Assembly (NCBI GenBank): GCA_031216915.1 | Contig: CM062292.1 | Location: forward strand, 202,079,262 to 202,143,261 | Length of the DNA stretch: 64,000 bases | Reading direction: 5' to 3' | DNA from: Pictodentalium vernedei | Lineage: Eukaryota; Mollusca; Scaphopoda; Dentaliida; Dentaliidae | Shown here: in pieces, positions 11,147 to 21,784 of the stretch | Layout of the letters: every line of letters starts with the position of its first letter | Position numbering within the stretch: position 1 is the first letter of the stretch | Notes under the pieces: model-generated | Seen by the model: only the letters and a program-made list of their open reading frames with translations | What the model was told of the DNA's origin: nothing | Databases searched by the model: none | Made by a program: the position numbers and the translations under genes

Positions 11147-11347
11147 AGAATGATAAATGGCGCCAATTTCGGAACGTCCTTGACACTGCGCATGCGCAGT
11201 GGGGGCGAGGTGTGGAGGGCCTTTCAGGACATGTTTTCTTTAGTTTTAGATGCAAATTTTGGGGATTGGGGGGCAAAATTTGTGTTTGGCCCTATATTTT
11301 AAGAGTTAGCACCAGCTATGTCTGGGTCATTGGTACAGTATAAAAAT
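11147..11347. repeat. DIRS copy A, right inverted terminal repeat
   Basis: Reverse complement of the left ITR, starting AGAATGATAAATGGCGCC and ending GGTACAGTATAAAAAT. It is the 5' end of the element on the sense strand. Confidence 0.92.
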
Positions 11348-11748
11348 ATAGAAATTTTCGGAGGGGCAAATATTCTTGCCCCTCCCATAACGACGGCAAA
11401 TATAGCCCCACAACCTTCTCTTTAACAAATCTGAGTCTACACCTCAAAAGGAAGCTGCACACCAAATATCAAGTCTCTGCTACTGCTGATTCATGAGAAA
11501 AAGATTTTTTAAGATTTCAGCACACTTTTTGGGTGTGGCCCTACCAAGGGGTGTGGCCCTACCAAGGGGCGAGGCAACTTGATTTGAACAAAATCAAATT
11601 GTGATGTCATAACAAACTGTTATCTCAAATATCAATTAAATTGGCTCAGCAGTTTGAGAGGAGAAGACGCAAACACCATGTTCACGGACGACGATGGACA
11701 GTGAGTGATCACTATAGCTCTCCTGACTGAAAGTCAGGTGAGCTAAAA
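11348..11748 (+). repeat. R1 element, right part, after DIRS A
   Basis: Continues the R1 tail interrupted at 4363: ATAGAAATTTTCGG, then CCCCTCCCATAACGACGG. It ends in a hairpin, AGCTCTCCTGACT/AGTCAGGTGAGCT, followed by AAAA. Confidence 0.8.
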
Positions 11749-11837
11749 ACCCAACTTTTTCTTCCAGTTTTCGTGATAATAAAACAAAAAAAATACCTTA
11801 AAATTTTGTGTCATGTTCAAACAAAAAGAATGAAAAA

Positions 11838-12680
11838 TGAAAGTGTCAATGACACTGTAGCTTAACTTGAATGTGTGTTGTGTTTGATGAAAAAGATAAT
11901 GTTCAATGTTGATGAAAGGATTATGAAATACGACAAGAATTGTGATAATTGATAATATGTTAATTTCTGTATGTTATGTTTTCAATAAAAATAATATGAG
12001 GTGTAGACTGTACTAAAGAATTGAGGGGTAGGTTAATATGGCCCTCACAGTTAATGTTAAAGTTACCAAGTTACAGTGAAATTATTCCAGAACGAGTCGT
12101 CCTATCAAGTTACAATGAAATCTCTTCTTAAATAAGGCCTGCAGACTGTCCTAAAGGTTTTTGGGCTTCGGGCCTGTGTAGCCATCACGGTTGACTGATC
12201 GCAACCAAAAGGGGACGTTCTCATCTAGACATTATACTGAGTCATCCTACCACGTTACAATGAAATCCCTTCATAAATACAACCTGTTGTCTGTGCTTAA
12301 GGTTTTGGGGTTCCAGGCATGAGCAGCTGTCTCGGTTGACAGATCATGACCAAAATGGGACGTTCTCATCTAGACATTATCTGGAGTCATCCTACCAAGT
12401 TACAATGAAATCCCTTCATAAATACGACCTGTAGACTGTGCTAAAAGTTTTGGGGTTCAGGCATGAGCAGCTGTCTCGGTTGACAGATCATGACCAAAAT
12501 GGGACGTTCTCATCTAGACATTATACAGAGTCATCCTACCAAGTTACAATAAAATCCCTTCCCAAATACGACCTGTACACTGTGCTAAAGGTTTTCAGGT
12601 TTTGGGCTCGGGCAGGCATCAAGTTTGACCGCATGCATGATGGCAATAGCTTATCTTGACTTTGTCAAGTTAAGCTAAAA
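11838..12680 (+). repeat. R2 tandem-core element, short copy
   Basis: 5' end TGTCAATGACACTGTAGC, with AGCTTAACTTGA at 11859-11870. Core of about four units of roughly 158 bp, each with TCATCTAGACATTAT, CAAGTTACAATGAAATCCC and TACGACCTGTAGACTG-like segments. The 3' hairpin ends TCAAGTTAAGCT (12665-12676) AAAA, a perfect 12-base reverse complement of the 5' motif. Confidence 0.8.
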
Positions 12681-13011
12681 ATGTGGACATTCTTCATGAA
12701 CATATATATTTTGTAATGGTGAGTATGGAAAGAATTTTGAAGCAATCAAAAGAACAATCATAACTGATAAGAAATTTAGACTTGTTTTTAAAGAAGAGAC
12801 AAATTGAGAAATTTCAGGCATTTTCTGATAAAATACAGCACTGAAGAAAAATGTTAGACTCATAGCAGTTGGTTCTATAAAAACACAGCTACCGGAGCTG
12901 TCGTATGAAAGTGCCAAGGAAATGGGTTTTCTTTATTTATAGGTTCTTTTGAAACTCAAGCTTAGTGAGCCATCATGAGACAAAAAAATTATCATAGACA
13001 AAATAAGGCCT
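12681..13011. other. Non-coding sequence, nothing recognised
   Basis: AT-rich sequence with an 80-codon minus frame (12675-12917) that shows no domain or splice context. Confidence 0.4.
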
Positions 13012-13327
13012 TCAACTGGTAGAGTGCTGAATTATTATTATTATGCAAACACCTGATTATTTTTTCAAAGATTCTATTGCCGTCAAAAAGGGAAGCCTTG
13101 GTTTTGCAAGATTTTGTTCATAAACAATTGATTTGTTACAATCAATTGGAAAGTGCCTGTGAACACTCCCCAATAAATTGTAACAATGACAAAACTATTT
13201 GCTATAAAACAAATTTTTTACTGCTCAGCAAACATCAAGCCAATATATGTAGTGTAAAGCCAATATAGTGACTTTGAGCCCTTTTCAATAGAACTGTGAT
13301 GGTGGCTTCAAGCACTCAACCAGTTAA
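13012..13327. mobile_element. TTAA-ended hairpin MITE, copy 1
   Basis: Ends TCAACTGGTAGAGTGCT and AGCACTCAACCAGTTAA are inverted repeats. The centre (about 13132-13187) folds into a hairpin with TTGTTACAAT and ATTGTAACAA arms around AGTGCCTGTGAACACT. It matches copy 2 at 52126-52372 in ends and hairpin core. Confidence 0.7.
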
Positions 13328-13964
13328 AATCAAATGCTTGAATGATCTCCATCAAGTTTCAAGAGAATATAATAACCAAAATATGTTACATAACACTGGT
13401 ATCCAGTTACACAGTGTCTTCTCTCCAGACAGTCAAAACTTGATTTCTTTCTACTAAGTAGTTTCTTTCTTCTTGTAATCTACCTAGGGACAACTCATTC
13501 AAATATGGATTCAGAGACACTGAGAATATTCATGTCAGAGAATGATTCTGAGGTTTAACCTTTCCAATACCTTTACTCATCCTTCTCATCCATATTCAAC
13601 CCACCTTCAATATTTTTCAATTCACACATAATCACACACATTCTTTCTAATATAAATTAACCATTTATATCTGGACCATGGTTTTATTTATTTTTTCCAT
13701 GCATAAGACTTTGCCCTGTGGCTATGCAGTAGTTTATATTCAAGTCCTGGTGCCTATACAGACAGCCAATACCTGAGTACAAACCACCACAAATATTTTA
13801 CCAGAATCCCCTGGCAGGGCTTGGCAGGGAACTTTAAATTTAATCAAAAAGTTAACACAAATACCTCATGTTGTGGCACCTGTTTAGAATAACACTTTCC
13901 GAAAGTTGTTATGAGACCTTAAAGGGTTAAAATGATCAAACAAGAAAGTTAATCGGACTGTCCA
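13328..13964. other. Non-coding sequence, nothing recognised
   Basis: AT-rich, with no repeat structure or splice-flanked exon that I could identify. Confidence 0.4.
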
Positions 13965-14535
13965 GAATATCAAGCTTGTTCCAAGTTCCTGGGCCACCAG
14001 TCTAATTCTGTTTGGAATCTGACACTGTTATGGGTTGTTTGTTTAACCAGTTTTTGTTTTGTGCAGACAACCTTTGATATAATATGATGCGCTTTTTCTT
14101 ACAATGATACACGTATACAGGTATTCTTTCCTGTCCAAGTTATAAAAATTTCAAGCAATAAGTATTTCATCCCCTTTGATAACGTCAAGATATTAACATA
14201 ATTTGTTGAACTATCTGGGATAATCATAACACTATGGTTGTCTTCATTTCTCATTCTAATGTAATCAAAATGTTGATCAAATCAATTCTCGATCGAGTAA
14301 CATTTCTAGCTTTGCTTCAATCAATGAATCTTTAGGAAAGTTTTCAGATTTAATTGTCTGGATATATCAGTAGTTTGGAAAAGCAAACCAAACGCTCACT
14401 TTTCCAACCACCTGAAATATTCCAGAGGCAATGACATATTTGAGAGCTAGACTTGTTGCCAGGTCATTACAGGGCCGAATTTCTTACAAAATTAGACTGG
14501 TGGCCAGAGGGCTTGAGCAACTTCCTGCAGTTTTT
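13965..14535. mobile_element. Probable MITE with imperfect terminal inverted repeats
   Basis: GGCCACCAGTCTAATTCTGT (about 13992-14011) is inverted at 14489-14508 as ACAAAATTAGACTGGTGGCC. The match extends outward imperfectly by another 20 bases. There is no coding frame inside. Boundaries and target duplication are not determined. Confidence 0.5.
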
Positions 14536-15129
14536 CATTAAGCTGATGCCCAAGTTGGGTGTCACTCTGCTGTTTTAGCTTATTCCAAATATATCCCAAA
14601 AAACATTACATCAGCAACAACACAGACATATATAGTTGCCTGGCTAGATCATTGCAGTGAAATATTCAAAGAAAGCAGATACACATGGGTAGTTTTTTCT
14701 ATTTTCTTACCGGTGTCTATTCTTCTCTCTGGAAATGAAAAGGTTCCTGAAAAACACAAGCATCATGATTGGAGAACTGAGTTCATTATGGACGGAACTG
14801 AATGAAAACTTATCAATATTTTATAAGGTTAAACCTGAGAATTGATGATTATTTTGATAATGCATGTAAAAAAAAATTTCACGGTATTCAAAAATATGTC
14901 CGATTGAATAGCAGGGGAACTTGGGGGTATAAAAAAAACACTGGTTGCATCTATCCTAAAAATATCCACAGAATTGCGATTGTAGGATAAATAACAACTG
15001 ATGTAATAAGTGGAATTTATTCACCTAAATTCAATGACAAATAATGATGAGTAAATTTACCATCTAATGTATGTCCGTGAAACAGAGTTTATATTTCAAT
15101 GCTAAAAATATATCTGACACAGATTAAGC
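14536..15129. other. Non-coding sequence, nothing recognised
   Basis: AT-rich intergenic or 3' intronic sequence; the 62-codon plus frame at 14802 has no recognisable features. Confidence 0.4.
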
Positions 15130-15650
15130 CTTTAGTACAATAAACAGCAGGTGACATTTTCTGAAAAATTGCTTGAGTAACTAAAACCATTCATTTTTTG
15201 TCCCTCCCCCTCAAAAAGGCAAAACAACCCATAGCTTAGGCTATTGAAAAAAATACTTGTTTCTCAGGTCCCTCCCTTGTCATTGAAAAGCTGTCTCATC
15301 ACTCCCTTTTTATATCTATACTAATACTACTTTGCATATGTCAGATAAATTTGAAGAACTACATCTTGTTTGACAAAAACAGAGCTCAGTGTGAGCTCTG
15401 TCAAACAAGATATAGTTGATTAAATTTGCAACTGCACTACAGGAAATTTTCATTACTGAAAAAAATATTTTTTTCCAAATAATAATGTATGGTTTTAAAT
15501 TTCAAATTCCAACTATTCTCAGGACTGTGTTCAGCTGTGTTGTGGATTAATAAAAATCCAAAAAAATAATAAAATAAAAAGCCTCCATCCCTCAGCCTTC
15601 CTTGTCATAAAATAGAGAAAAATGCTTGAGAAACAATAATTTTTTTAATT
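15130..15650. repeat. R6 dispersed repeat with hairpin, copy 1
   Basis: Shares order with 28370-28790: TTGTTTCTCAGG, GTCTCATCAC, CTTGTTTGACA, a GAGCTC-centred stem and TGTCAAACAAG, then GATTAAATTTGCAACT. The stem CTTGTTTGACA...TGTCAAACAAG (about 15366-15413) could fold locally. Confidence 0.6.
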
Positions 15651-15869
15651 GGCCTTATGATTCCTCAATGAGCTCATTCCAATAAGAGGTCATAAGCTAT
15701 GTATTTGAGTCAAAAACTGAAAAAATAATAACACTTTGAATGCCGATTTTGATAATAGTGAAGGCTGGTTACGGTCGTTACATTAGTTTGGTAAAGGATT
15801 ATTTGAATGTTTTTTGCTAAACGAAGACTCAAATGCTTTAGATGGCATTGACACACAAACTATCCATTG

Positions 15870-16329
15870 TAGGGACCTGCGAGCCGGGGATAAAACTTTG
15901 AGCCGAATCTCGAGCCGAATCATCCCTCTGGTATCGAGTCGAGTCGAATCTCGAACCTTGAAACCGGCGTGACGGCGACATTCGTGCTTCCATAGTCTCC
16001 AATACCGGTACTCTGCATGCTGGATGAGTTCAGAATCAATTGGTCTGGAATCGAGTATTCTCGCACTGCGAGAATACTCGATTCCAGACCAATTGATTCT
16101 GAACTCATAGACTCGCAGTTTTGAGAGCTAATACATTCAGAGAGCGATTTATTACACTATCGTTAGCGTATGATGGCGTGTTCTTGATGCGAGCGAGTGC
16201 ACATATAATTCGCCGTTTGAACAGAGGTCGGTTCGAAAAATACGAATCGGACGGTGAGGTATCGAGTCGAATCGAATCTCGGCGATGGTTTCGAGTCGAG
16301 CTGAATCTTGAACGGTTCGCAGGTCCCTA
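15870..16329. mobile_element. hAT-type MITE with perfect 8-bp target duplication
   Basis: Terminal inverted repeats TAGGGACCTGCGAGCC and GGTTCGCAGGTCCCTA (15 of 16 match). The perfect 8-bp direct repeat ATCCATTG flanks it at 15862-15869 and 16330-16337, as expected of hAT transposases. The interior is built of TCGAGTCGAATC-like motifs and has an 83-bp perfect palindrome in the centre. No transposase, so it is non-autonomous. Confidence 0.9.
16025..16107. repeat. 83-bp perfect palindrome (41-bp arms, 1-base centre)
   Basis: The arms 16025-16065 and 16067-16107 are exact reverse complements around C16066. The arm begins TGAGTTCAGAATCAATTGG and ends TATTCTCGCA. There is no mismatch. Confidence 0.97.
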
Positions 16330-16439
16330 ATCCATTGCTATATTAATGTAACAATGACACATCAGTACATGTTACAATTTAAATTTTTTTTATCTAACTA
16401 CCATCTCTATTCTTTTCAAATATGTTACTGAAAACCCAA

Positions 16440-16788
16440 GGAGGGCGATGACTCAGTGGTTATGGTATTGGATGTCAATCAGAAAGATTCACTGTTCAAT
16501 CCCTGCCAAGAGTAACTGCATTGTGTCCTTGGGCAAGGCACGTAATCTTGAATGCCCAAATGGTGGCACAGTGGTTCTGTGTACGAAGGCATTCTGCACA
16601 TCAATGGTGCACTTGCCTTCAATCAATGCTAACCCTGCTTGTACAGAGTTAGTACGTTGGAGAGTCTGACAGTTGCTCACCACTGCTTGGTGGTTCCTTA
16701 TGAGTACTCGGGACTTCCTCCAACCTTAAAACTGTCTGACACGAGGTGACCCTGGCCATCAAAAGTGTTATTAAACCCCCATTAAAAA
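16440..16788 (+). mobile_element. tRNA-derived SINE
   Basis: The head resembles a tRNA promoter: box A-like TGACTCAGTGGTTATGG and box B-like GTTCAATCCCTGCC about 40 bp later. A central TGTCCTTGGGCAAGGCAC motif is common to several metazoan SINE families. The 3' end has TTATTAAACCCCCATT and an A tail. The direct repeat AAAACCCAA at 16431-16439 and 16789-16797 is a likely target duplication. The exact SINE family (V-, Deu- or Meta-type) cannot be decided by eye. Confidence 0.82.
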
Positions 16789-17166
16789 AAAACCCAAACC
16801 ATTGTTGGCATTCAGCTTTTCATCAAGTAAAATGGTAAGCAAGTACACCTCTTACATGAGACCTCTTCATAGGACTAAATCGATTAAAGATTACAAAATC
16901 ATTTTTAACTCCTTACATGCTGCTGGAAGATATTTCTGCACAGAACATGAAATCTCTTGCCACTGAAATAAGTATGATTTGGGCATTATGAACTAAATTT
17001 ATCTCCTGCAAATTGAATGGACTTTTTGACCAATGATTTCTTAAGTTAAATTTAGATGAATTTTTATCAAATCTAGTAAAGGTTGCATCATAGCAGCCAT
17101 GATTGGATATGATGAAAAATATTTTGAAAATACTCAGCATGTTAAAGAGTTAAAGAGTCAACTCAC

Positions 17167-17249
17167 CTGTTTTCAAAATGTGGTCAAACAATTCTTGAAA
17201 TTCTGTAGGAACATCTGCCTGTTTCCATCTCTCATTATCTAATATTAAA
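17167..17249 (-). CDS. VPS54: Vps54 internal exon (fifth in window)
   Basis: The 83-bp exon follows a CCTTTTCAG acceptor and ends ACAG/GTGAGT. Its first base completes the AG+T serine codon, 27 codons follow, and one base is left over (phase 1). It encodes LILDNERWKQADVPTEFQ, then ELFDHILKT. LDNERWKQADVPxEFQ is a conserved Vps54 block ahead of the C-terminal domain. I found no further Vps54 exon between 1 and 17166, so the next exon is probably outside the window or too diverged to see by eye. Confidence 0.93.
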
Positions 17250-17523
17250 CTGAAAAGGTGAATACGACTTGGTCAATAAAATAGAAAGAACCACACTAAA
17301 CTGAATTCAACACCATGTATTTATTTCACTTAAATAATTATTGAGTGCAGTGAACTTGACACAACAGCATACAGATTATTGGAATAGCCTGCGAGCAGAT
17401 GTGGACAATATACCGAAAAAACAGACCAATACTGCTATCATGGGGATACTGAAAAACCAAACCGAACCAATCATTGAATATCAAAACCAGAAGTATTTTC
17501 AAATTTTCCTACATTTGCATTTA

Positions 17524-18409
17524 ACAAGAGGCACCAGGGGGGCCTTAGGTGCTCACCGAATGTTCCATACTGTTAAGACACAAATTTTATCAAAAGCTAT
17601 TTTTAAGGTTCTACAGAGTAAATCTATACTCTCTGTGGAGCTGAAACATCAAGAGGACTGAATGGGACAATGCTGCTGATCAAATATCAAAAGATTCTGC
17701 ATGATGGTTCTGAAGAGAAGATTTTTAAAGAATTTTCCTTGAATTACACAAAGTAGCCATTCACGTCCCCACAGTGAGCCCCGATATTGATCAAAAGACT
17801 CAATTTGAACAAACGTGAATCCAACCCATACCAAGATGCTGCATACCAAACATCTAAAGATTCTGCCCATTGGTTCTGGTGAAGAAGATTGTTAAAGATT
17901 CCCAATATTCAACGGGGGATTCAATTTGAACAAACTTGAATCAGACCCATACCAAGATGCTGTATACCAAATATCAAAAGATTCCGCCCATCGGTTCCGG
18001 CAAAAAAGATTTTTAGAAATTTTCTTAAATTGCACTAAGTAAAAATTCATGCCCCCATAGTGAGCCCCAATATTGGTTGAGGGTCTCAATTTGAACAAAC
18101 TCGAATCAGACCCACCCCAAGATGCTGCATACCAAGTATCAAAAGATCCTGCCCACTGGTTCTGAAGAAGAAGAGTTTTTAATAATTTTTCTATAATTCA
18201 TACGGTGCTATCAGAGTTATGCCACATACAGAGCCCCCAAGGGACGTGTCCATTTCATTTGAACAAACATGAATTGCCATATAGTAATGAACATCCACAT
18301 GCAGTTTCGTGAAAGTCGTACCAGTGGTTTCAGAGGAGAAGTCGTTTGAAAAATGTTCACGACGACGGACGGCAAGTGATAAGTTGAGCTCCCTTCGGTG
18401 AGCTAAAAA
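17524..18409 (+). repeat. R1 tandem-core element, complete copy
   Basis: The 5' end is ACAAGAGGCACCAGGGGGGC, then GCTCACCGAA at 17551-17560. Core units carry GAACAAACTTGAATCAGACCC and CATACCAAATATCAAAAGAT. The 3' end is TTCGGTGAGC (18394-18403) followed by TAAAAA. The 10-base 5' and 3' motifs are perfect reverse complements. Architecture (subterminal inverted motif, tandem core, 3' hairpin, no target duplication) fits Pearl/Helentron-associated elements of bivalves. It lies 275 bp from a Vps54 exon. Confidence 0.75.
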
Positions 18410-18917
18410 TTCCTCATAAAATTCCTCATATTGAATAAGTTATAATTCAGGCTCCCACAGGGAGCCCAAATATGGACCCAGGGACTTGGCTTTAACAAAC
18501 TTGAATCTCACCCCCCCCTAAGGATGCTACACACCACATATCAAAACATTCCGACTCCTGGATCTGAAGAAGATTTTTTAAGAAAATTCCTCATTTCGAA
18601 CTAAGTTACCATTCAAGCTCCCACAGTGAGCCCAAATATGGACCTAGGGACATAGCTTGAACAAACTTGAATCTCACCCCCAAGGATGCTGCATACCAAA
18701 TATCAAAACATTCCGACTGCTAGATCTGAAGAAGAAGATTTTTAAAGAAAATGCCACATTTTGAACTAAGTTATCATTCGGGCTCCCACAGTGAGCCCAA
18801 ATATGGACCTAGGGAATGCCTTGAACAAACTTGAATCTCACCCCCCTAAGGATACTACATACCAAATATCAAAACATTCCGACTGCTGGATCTGAAGAAG
18901 AAGATTTTTAAAGAAAA
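18410..18917 (+). repeat. R1 core units, left of DIRS B
   Basis: Three R1 units with GAGCCCAAATATGGACC and CATACCAAATATCAAAACATTC. The last is cut by DIRS B and resumes at 25922. Confidence 0.8.
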
Positions 18918-19144
18918 GTTAAAAAATTTATAGTAATTTATATATTTTTTATACTTACCAATGACCCAGACATAGCTGGTGCTAACTCTTAAAATATAGG
19001 GCCAAACACAAATTTTGCCCCCCAATCCCCAAAATTTGCATCTAAAACTAAAGAAAACATGTCCTGAAAGGCCCTCCACACCTCGCCCCCACTGCGCATG
19101 CGCAGTGTCAAGGACGTTCCGAAATTGGCGCCATTTATCATTCT
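18918..19144. repeat. DIRS copy B, left inverted terminal repeat
   Basis: Begins GTTAAAAAATTTATAG and is nearly identical to 4364-4590, including the NRF1-like palindrome at 19092-19105. Confidence 0.92.
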
Positions 19145-19219
19145 AATAACCAGTGCCTGGTAAGCACTATGTACTCAGCGGGGAGGCAAGAGTTCCCAAC
19201 TCCTGGGAGGGCCATCCCC

Positions 19220-19309
19220 GTCTGGGTCATTGGTAAGTATAAAAAATATATAAATTACTATAAATTTTTTTAACATTTTTATACTGTACCAATGACCCAG
19301 ACATAGCTG
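19220..19309. repeat. DIRS copy B internal complementary region
   Basis: Same structure as in copy A: reverse complement of the left end (through TTTTTTTAAC) joined to the reverse complement of the right end (ATTTTTATACTG onward). One extra T is present in the T run compared with A. Confidence 0.92.
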
Positions 19310-19899
19310 AATAGTAAAAAGGCTGGAGGGCCAAGGACATAGAGCAAAATGGAATACGCTCAATAAAATAAAATAGAGTCATCCCCTGTAGGGAAAAGAA
19401 GTAATAGGCCTTACATGTATCTTTCTTATTTATGATAAATTAGAAAGATACAACACCTTCCAAAAATTGAGCTTCATACATCCATGTACTCTATTAATAT
19501 CCAATAATCCTTATACTAATAATTTTTAAAGTAAGCCAATAATAAAGTAAGTCTAGAGAATAGAGACTCTTATACTCCTAAAAGTGTGTGAGAATTGCAT
19601 AATCATGTCCGTTGACATATGCAATATTCAAAAGCTATACTTTAAAAACTAAGACTTGAATGAATTTTATAAACTTAAACTTCTCACTAAACAACCATCC
19701 CAATAACAGCTCAGAATTACTAACTCCGGAGGAGGTATCCCCTTGTTTTCATAGTAAAAACAGGTGACCCAAGGGAACACCCTCCCCCCCCCCCCCCTTT
19801 TTTCTTGCCCTGGGTCAAATAGCCCAGAGCGAAGAGGGCAGCCGAACGGAGACACTGCCGAAACAGACAGCCTACCTAGCTATAGTAGCAACTGTTAAG

Positions 19900-20815
19900 T
19901 GAATGACATTCTGAGCAGTAGATAATAGACCTAACAATAGAGGCCTCCAGAAATGGACTCGATATTTCTGAGAAAAAATTCATGAATGGATGGCTGAGCG
20001 CAATGAGCAGCCTTCAAAAATCTATAATAGCAACACTATTAATGTAAGCCCAAGAAGTAGAAGAACTCTTACTTCATGAGCCGAAATCTTAAGCACAACT
20101 GCTAAGCCAATGATATACCATAAGCAGTACGCTAGTTAATAGAATCGATTAACAATAAAATGGAGCGTAACGTCCTTCTACTAGACATCAAAGACAGAAG
20201 AAGCTTACGCCCTTGTAATAAACAGATATCTGTTTATAAATACATAAACTGTACCCGGAAAGAGTAAAGGCCTATGCCCATACGAAGACGGAAGGACCTT
20301 AAAATAATAGGTTCCGGATAATAGGAGCCTAACTCTTATGCAACAATCCAACCTAAATAGTAACGGAAGTATTGATTCCGAAACTATGAAAGTGAAAATC
20401 ATCCATCGATAGTGCATGAAACTCACTGATTCTACAGTAAAAGAGAAACCAACAGAATTACTGTCTAAAAGGTCAGAATTTGAAAACTACTGTTTCCAGA
20501 GGCTCAAATGATTACTTAGCTAAATAAGAACCGAAGTTAAAATCCGTATAGGAATTTAATCTAAAGATTCTAAGTCTATTTATCAAAAAGTTACTAACTG
20601 ACTTAGATAAAGAGACAAAAGACTCAATTGTAAACTATCGTAGAGTGCATAGGTATGAGGTAACAAACCTATAACCTAAATAACAACAGGCTGCAGTAGA
20701 TCTTGTGAAACAAGTATACTAAAAACTAGCAATGCATAGTATGGAGGGATCAACCATATGAACATAATGATCCCTACACCACGACGGAAGAGCCTCCACT
20801 TTAGCCGCATAGAAT
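19900..20815 (-). pseudogene. DIRS B tyrosine recombinase remnant
   Basis: Counterpart of 5340-6250 with the same frame breaks. The frame at 20205-20426 begins HYRWMIFTFIVSES as in copy A. Small indels (for example around 20310 and 20815) change the frames further. Confidence 0.68.
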
Positions 20816-20954
20816 AGCGAAGAAGAGGATCTCCTATAGTAAGAAATCGCGTCCAAAGCTCGTCCAGTACAGTGCTTACAATGCAATACGGACCACACAA
20901 CGGAATACATGAAGGTTGCGACCTTGCTGGTTGTGATAAAGATGACACGATTTA

Positions 20955-21784
20955 CCCAGTGAAAAAAGATCCTCACATAGAGGAAGATTTCACGTTAAGA
21001 TCCACAGTAGACAAGAGAGTAAATTACTCATGATCTCTGTGAAGATAGAGATGCTATCAACAGAAATGTATTGTGGTTGTTTATCTTAGCAATACCTGCT
21101 AAAAACAACAGCGCCGGAGGATACGCGTATCCTAACATTCTGTCCTATAGATCAATAGAGCGTTAACAGTATTAGCTCAGAGATCTGGACAAGCCAACAC
21201 ATACGTCTGCAATTGATTAGCCAGCTGTGTCATAAATAAAACATCATTGGGCGCTCCCATAGATAGCAAATCTGATTGAATACTTGTTTGTTGAGAGTCC
21301 ATTCTGACAGCAACAAGCGACCCGTAAGAGAACGGGAGTGCGATAAAACAATCAGACGACCCAGAATATGACGGACCAAAACTGAACTTGGTGTACTATA
21401 ACCAACAAACGGATTCTTTCCATTAAATTGAATAACGGAAACGAAAGAGTGCCTCCCTGGTTCCGGAGATACGCCACTACTGTCGAATTAAAGGACAGGA
21501 ATTTGGGCATGCGTTTCTGAATAATGTTCATGCAATGACATAAAGCAAGCCTAAAAAACATTATTCCGCGGAAGTTAAACTGATAGCTAAAAGACTGCGG
21601 AACCCAAAGACCCTGGCACTTCGAATCCGTAGGGATCAGTATATATCCCAATCTGTTTGACTGGCAACCGTCATAACAGCCACACTAGGGTCCGGCAACT
21701 GCGGCGGCACTCTCTGAGTCAACCACCGAATGTTTGCCCCAGTCTGAATCTCTTGTAACACTAGATAGACAAGAGAATGTATAA
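20955..21784 (-). pseudogene. DIRS B RNase H remnant fused to gag
   Basis: The frame at 21352-21651 includes IPTDSKCQGLW and STVVAYLRNQGGTL, both RNase H segments conserved in C. The join to gag near 21785 is the same as in A and D. Confidence 0.72.

Larger units (their letters stand above)
4364..11347 (-). mobile_element. DIRS-type YR retrotransposon, copy A (non-autonomous, RT-deleted)
   Basis: Sense strand is minus, so its 5' end is at 11347. It has inverted terminal repeats 4364-4590 and 11147-11347, and an internal complementary region near the 3' end. Decayed tyrosine recombinase, RNase H and gag follow in that order on the plus-strand map. The reverse transcriptase core is absent: gag sequence joins RNase H near 7215. 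The gag part contains a tandem duplication of roughly 1.05-1.25 kb, so the total length (6984 bp) stays close to the RT-bearing copy C. It sits inside an R1 repeat, with left flank GGTTTGGAAA and right flank ATAGAAATTTT, which join to match an intact R1 at about 45500. No target duplication is seen, as expected for tyrosine-recombinase integration. Confidence 0.9.

Noticed and set aside
11838-12680. Ordinary satellite DNA for R2
   Set aside because: The array is bounded by complementary end motifs and a 3' hairpin, and recurs elsewhere with the same ends, so a mobile element with a tandem core fits better.
16440-16520. A functional tRNA gene
   Set aside because: Box A and box B-like sequences are present, but the cloverleaf is not complete. 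They are followed by a SINE body, A tail and target duplication.
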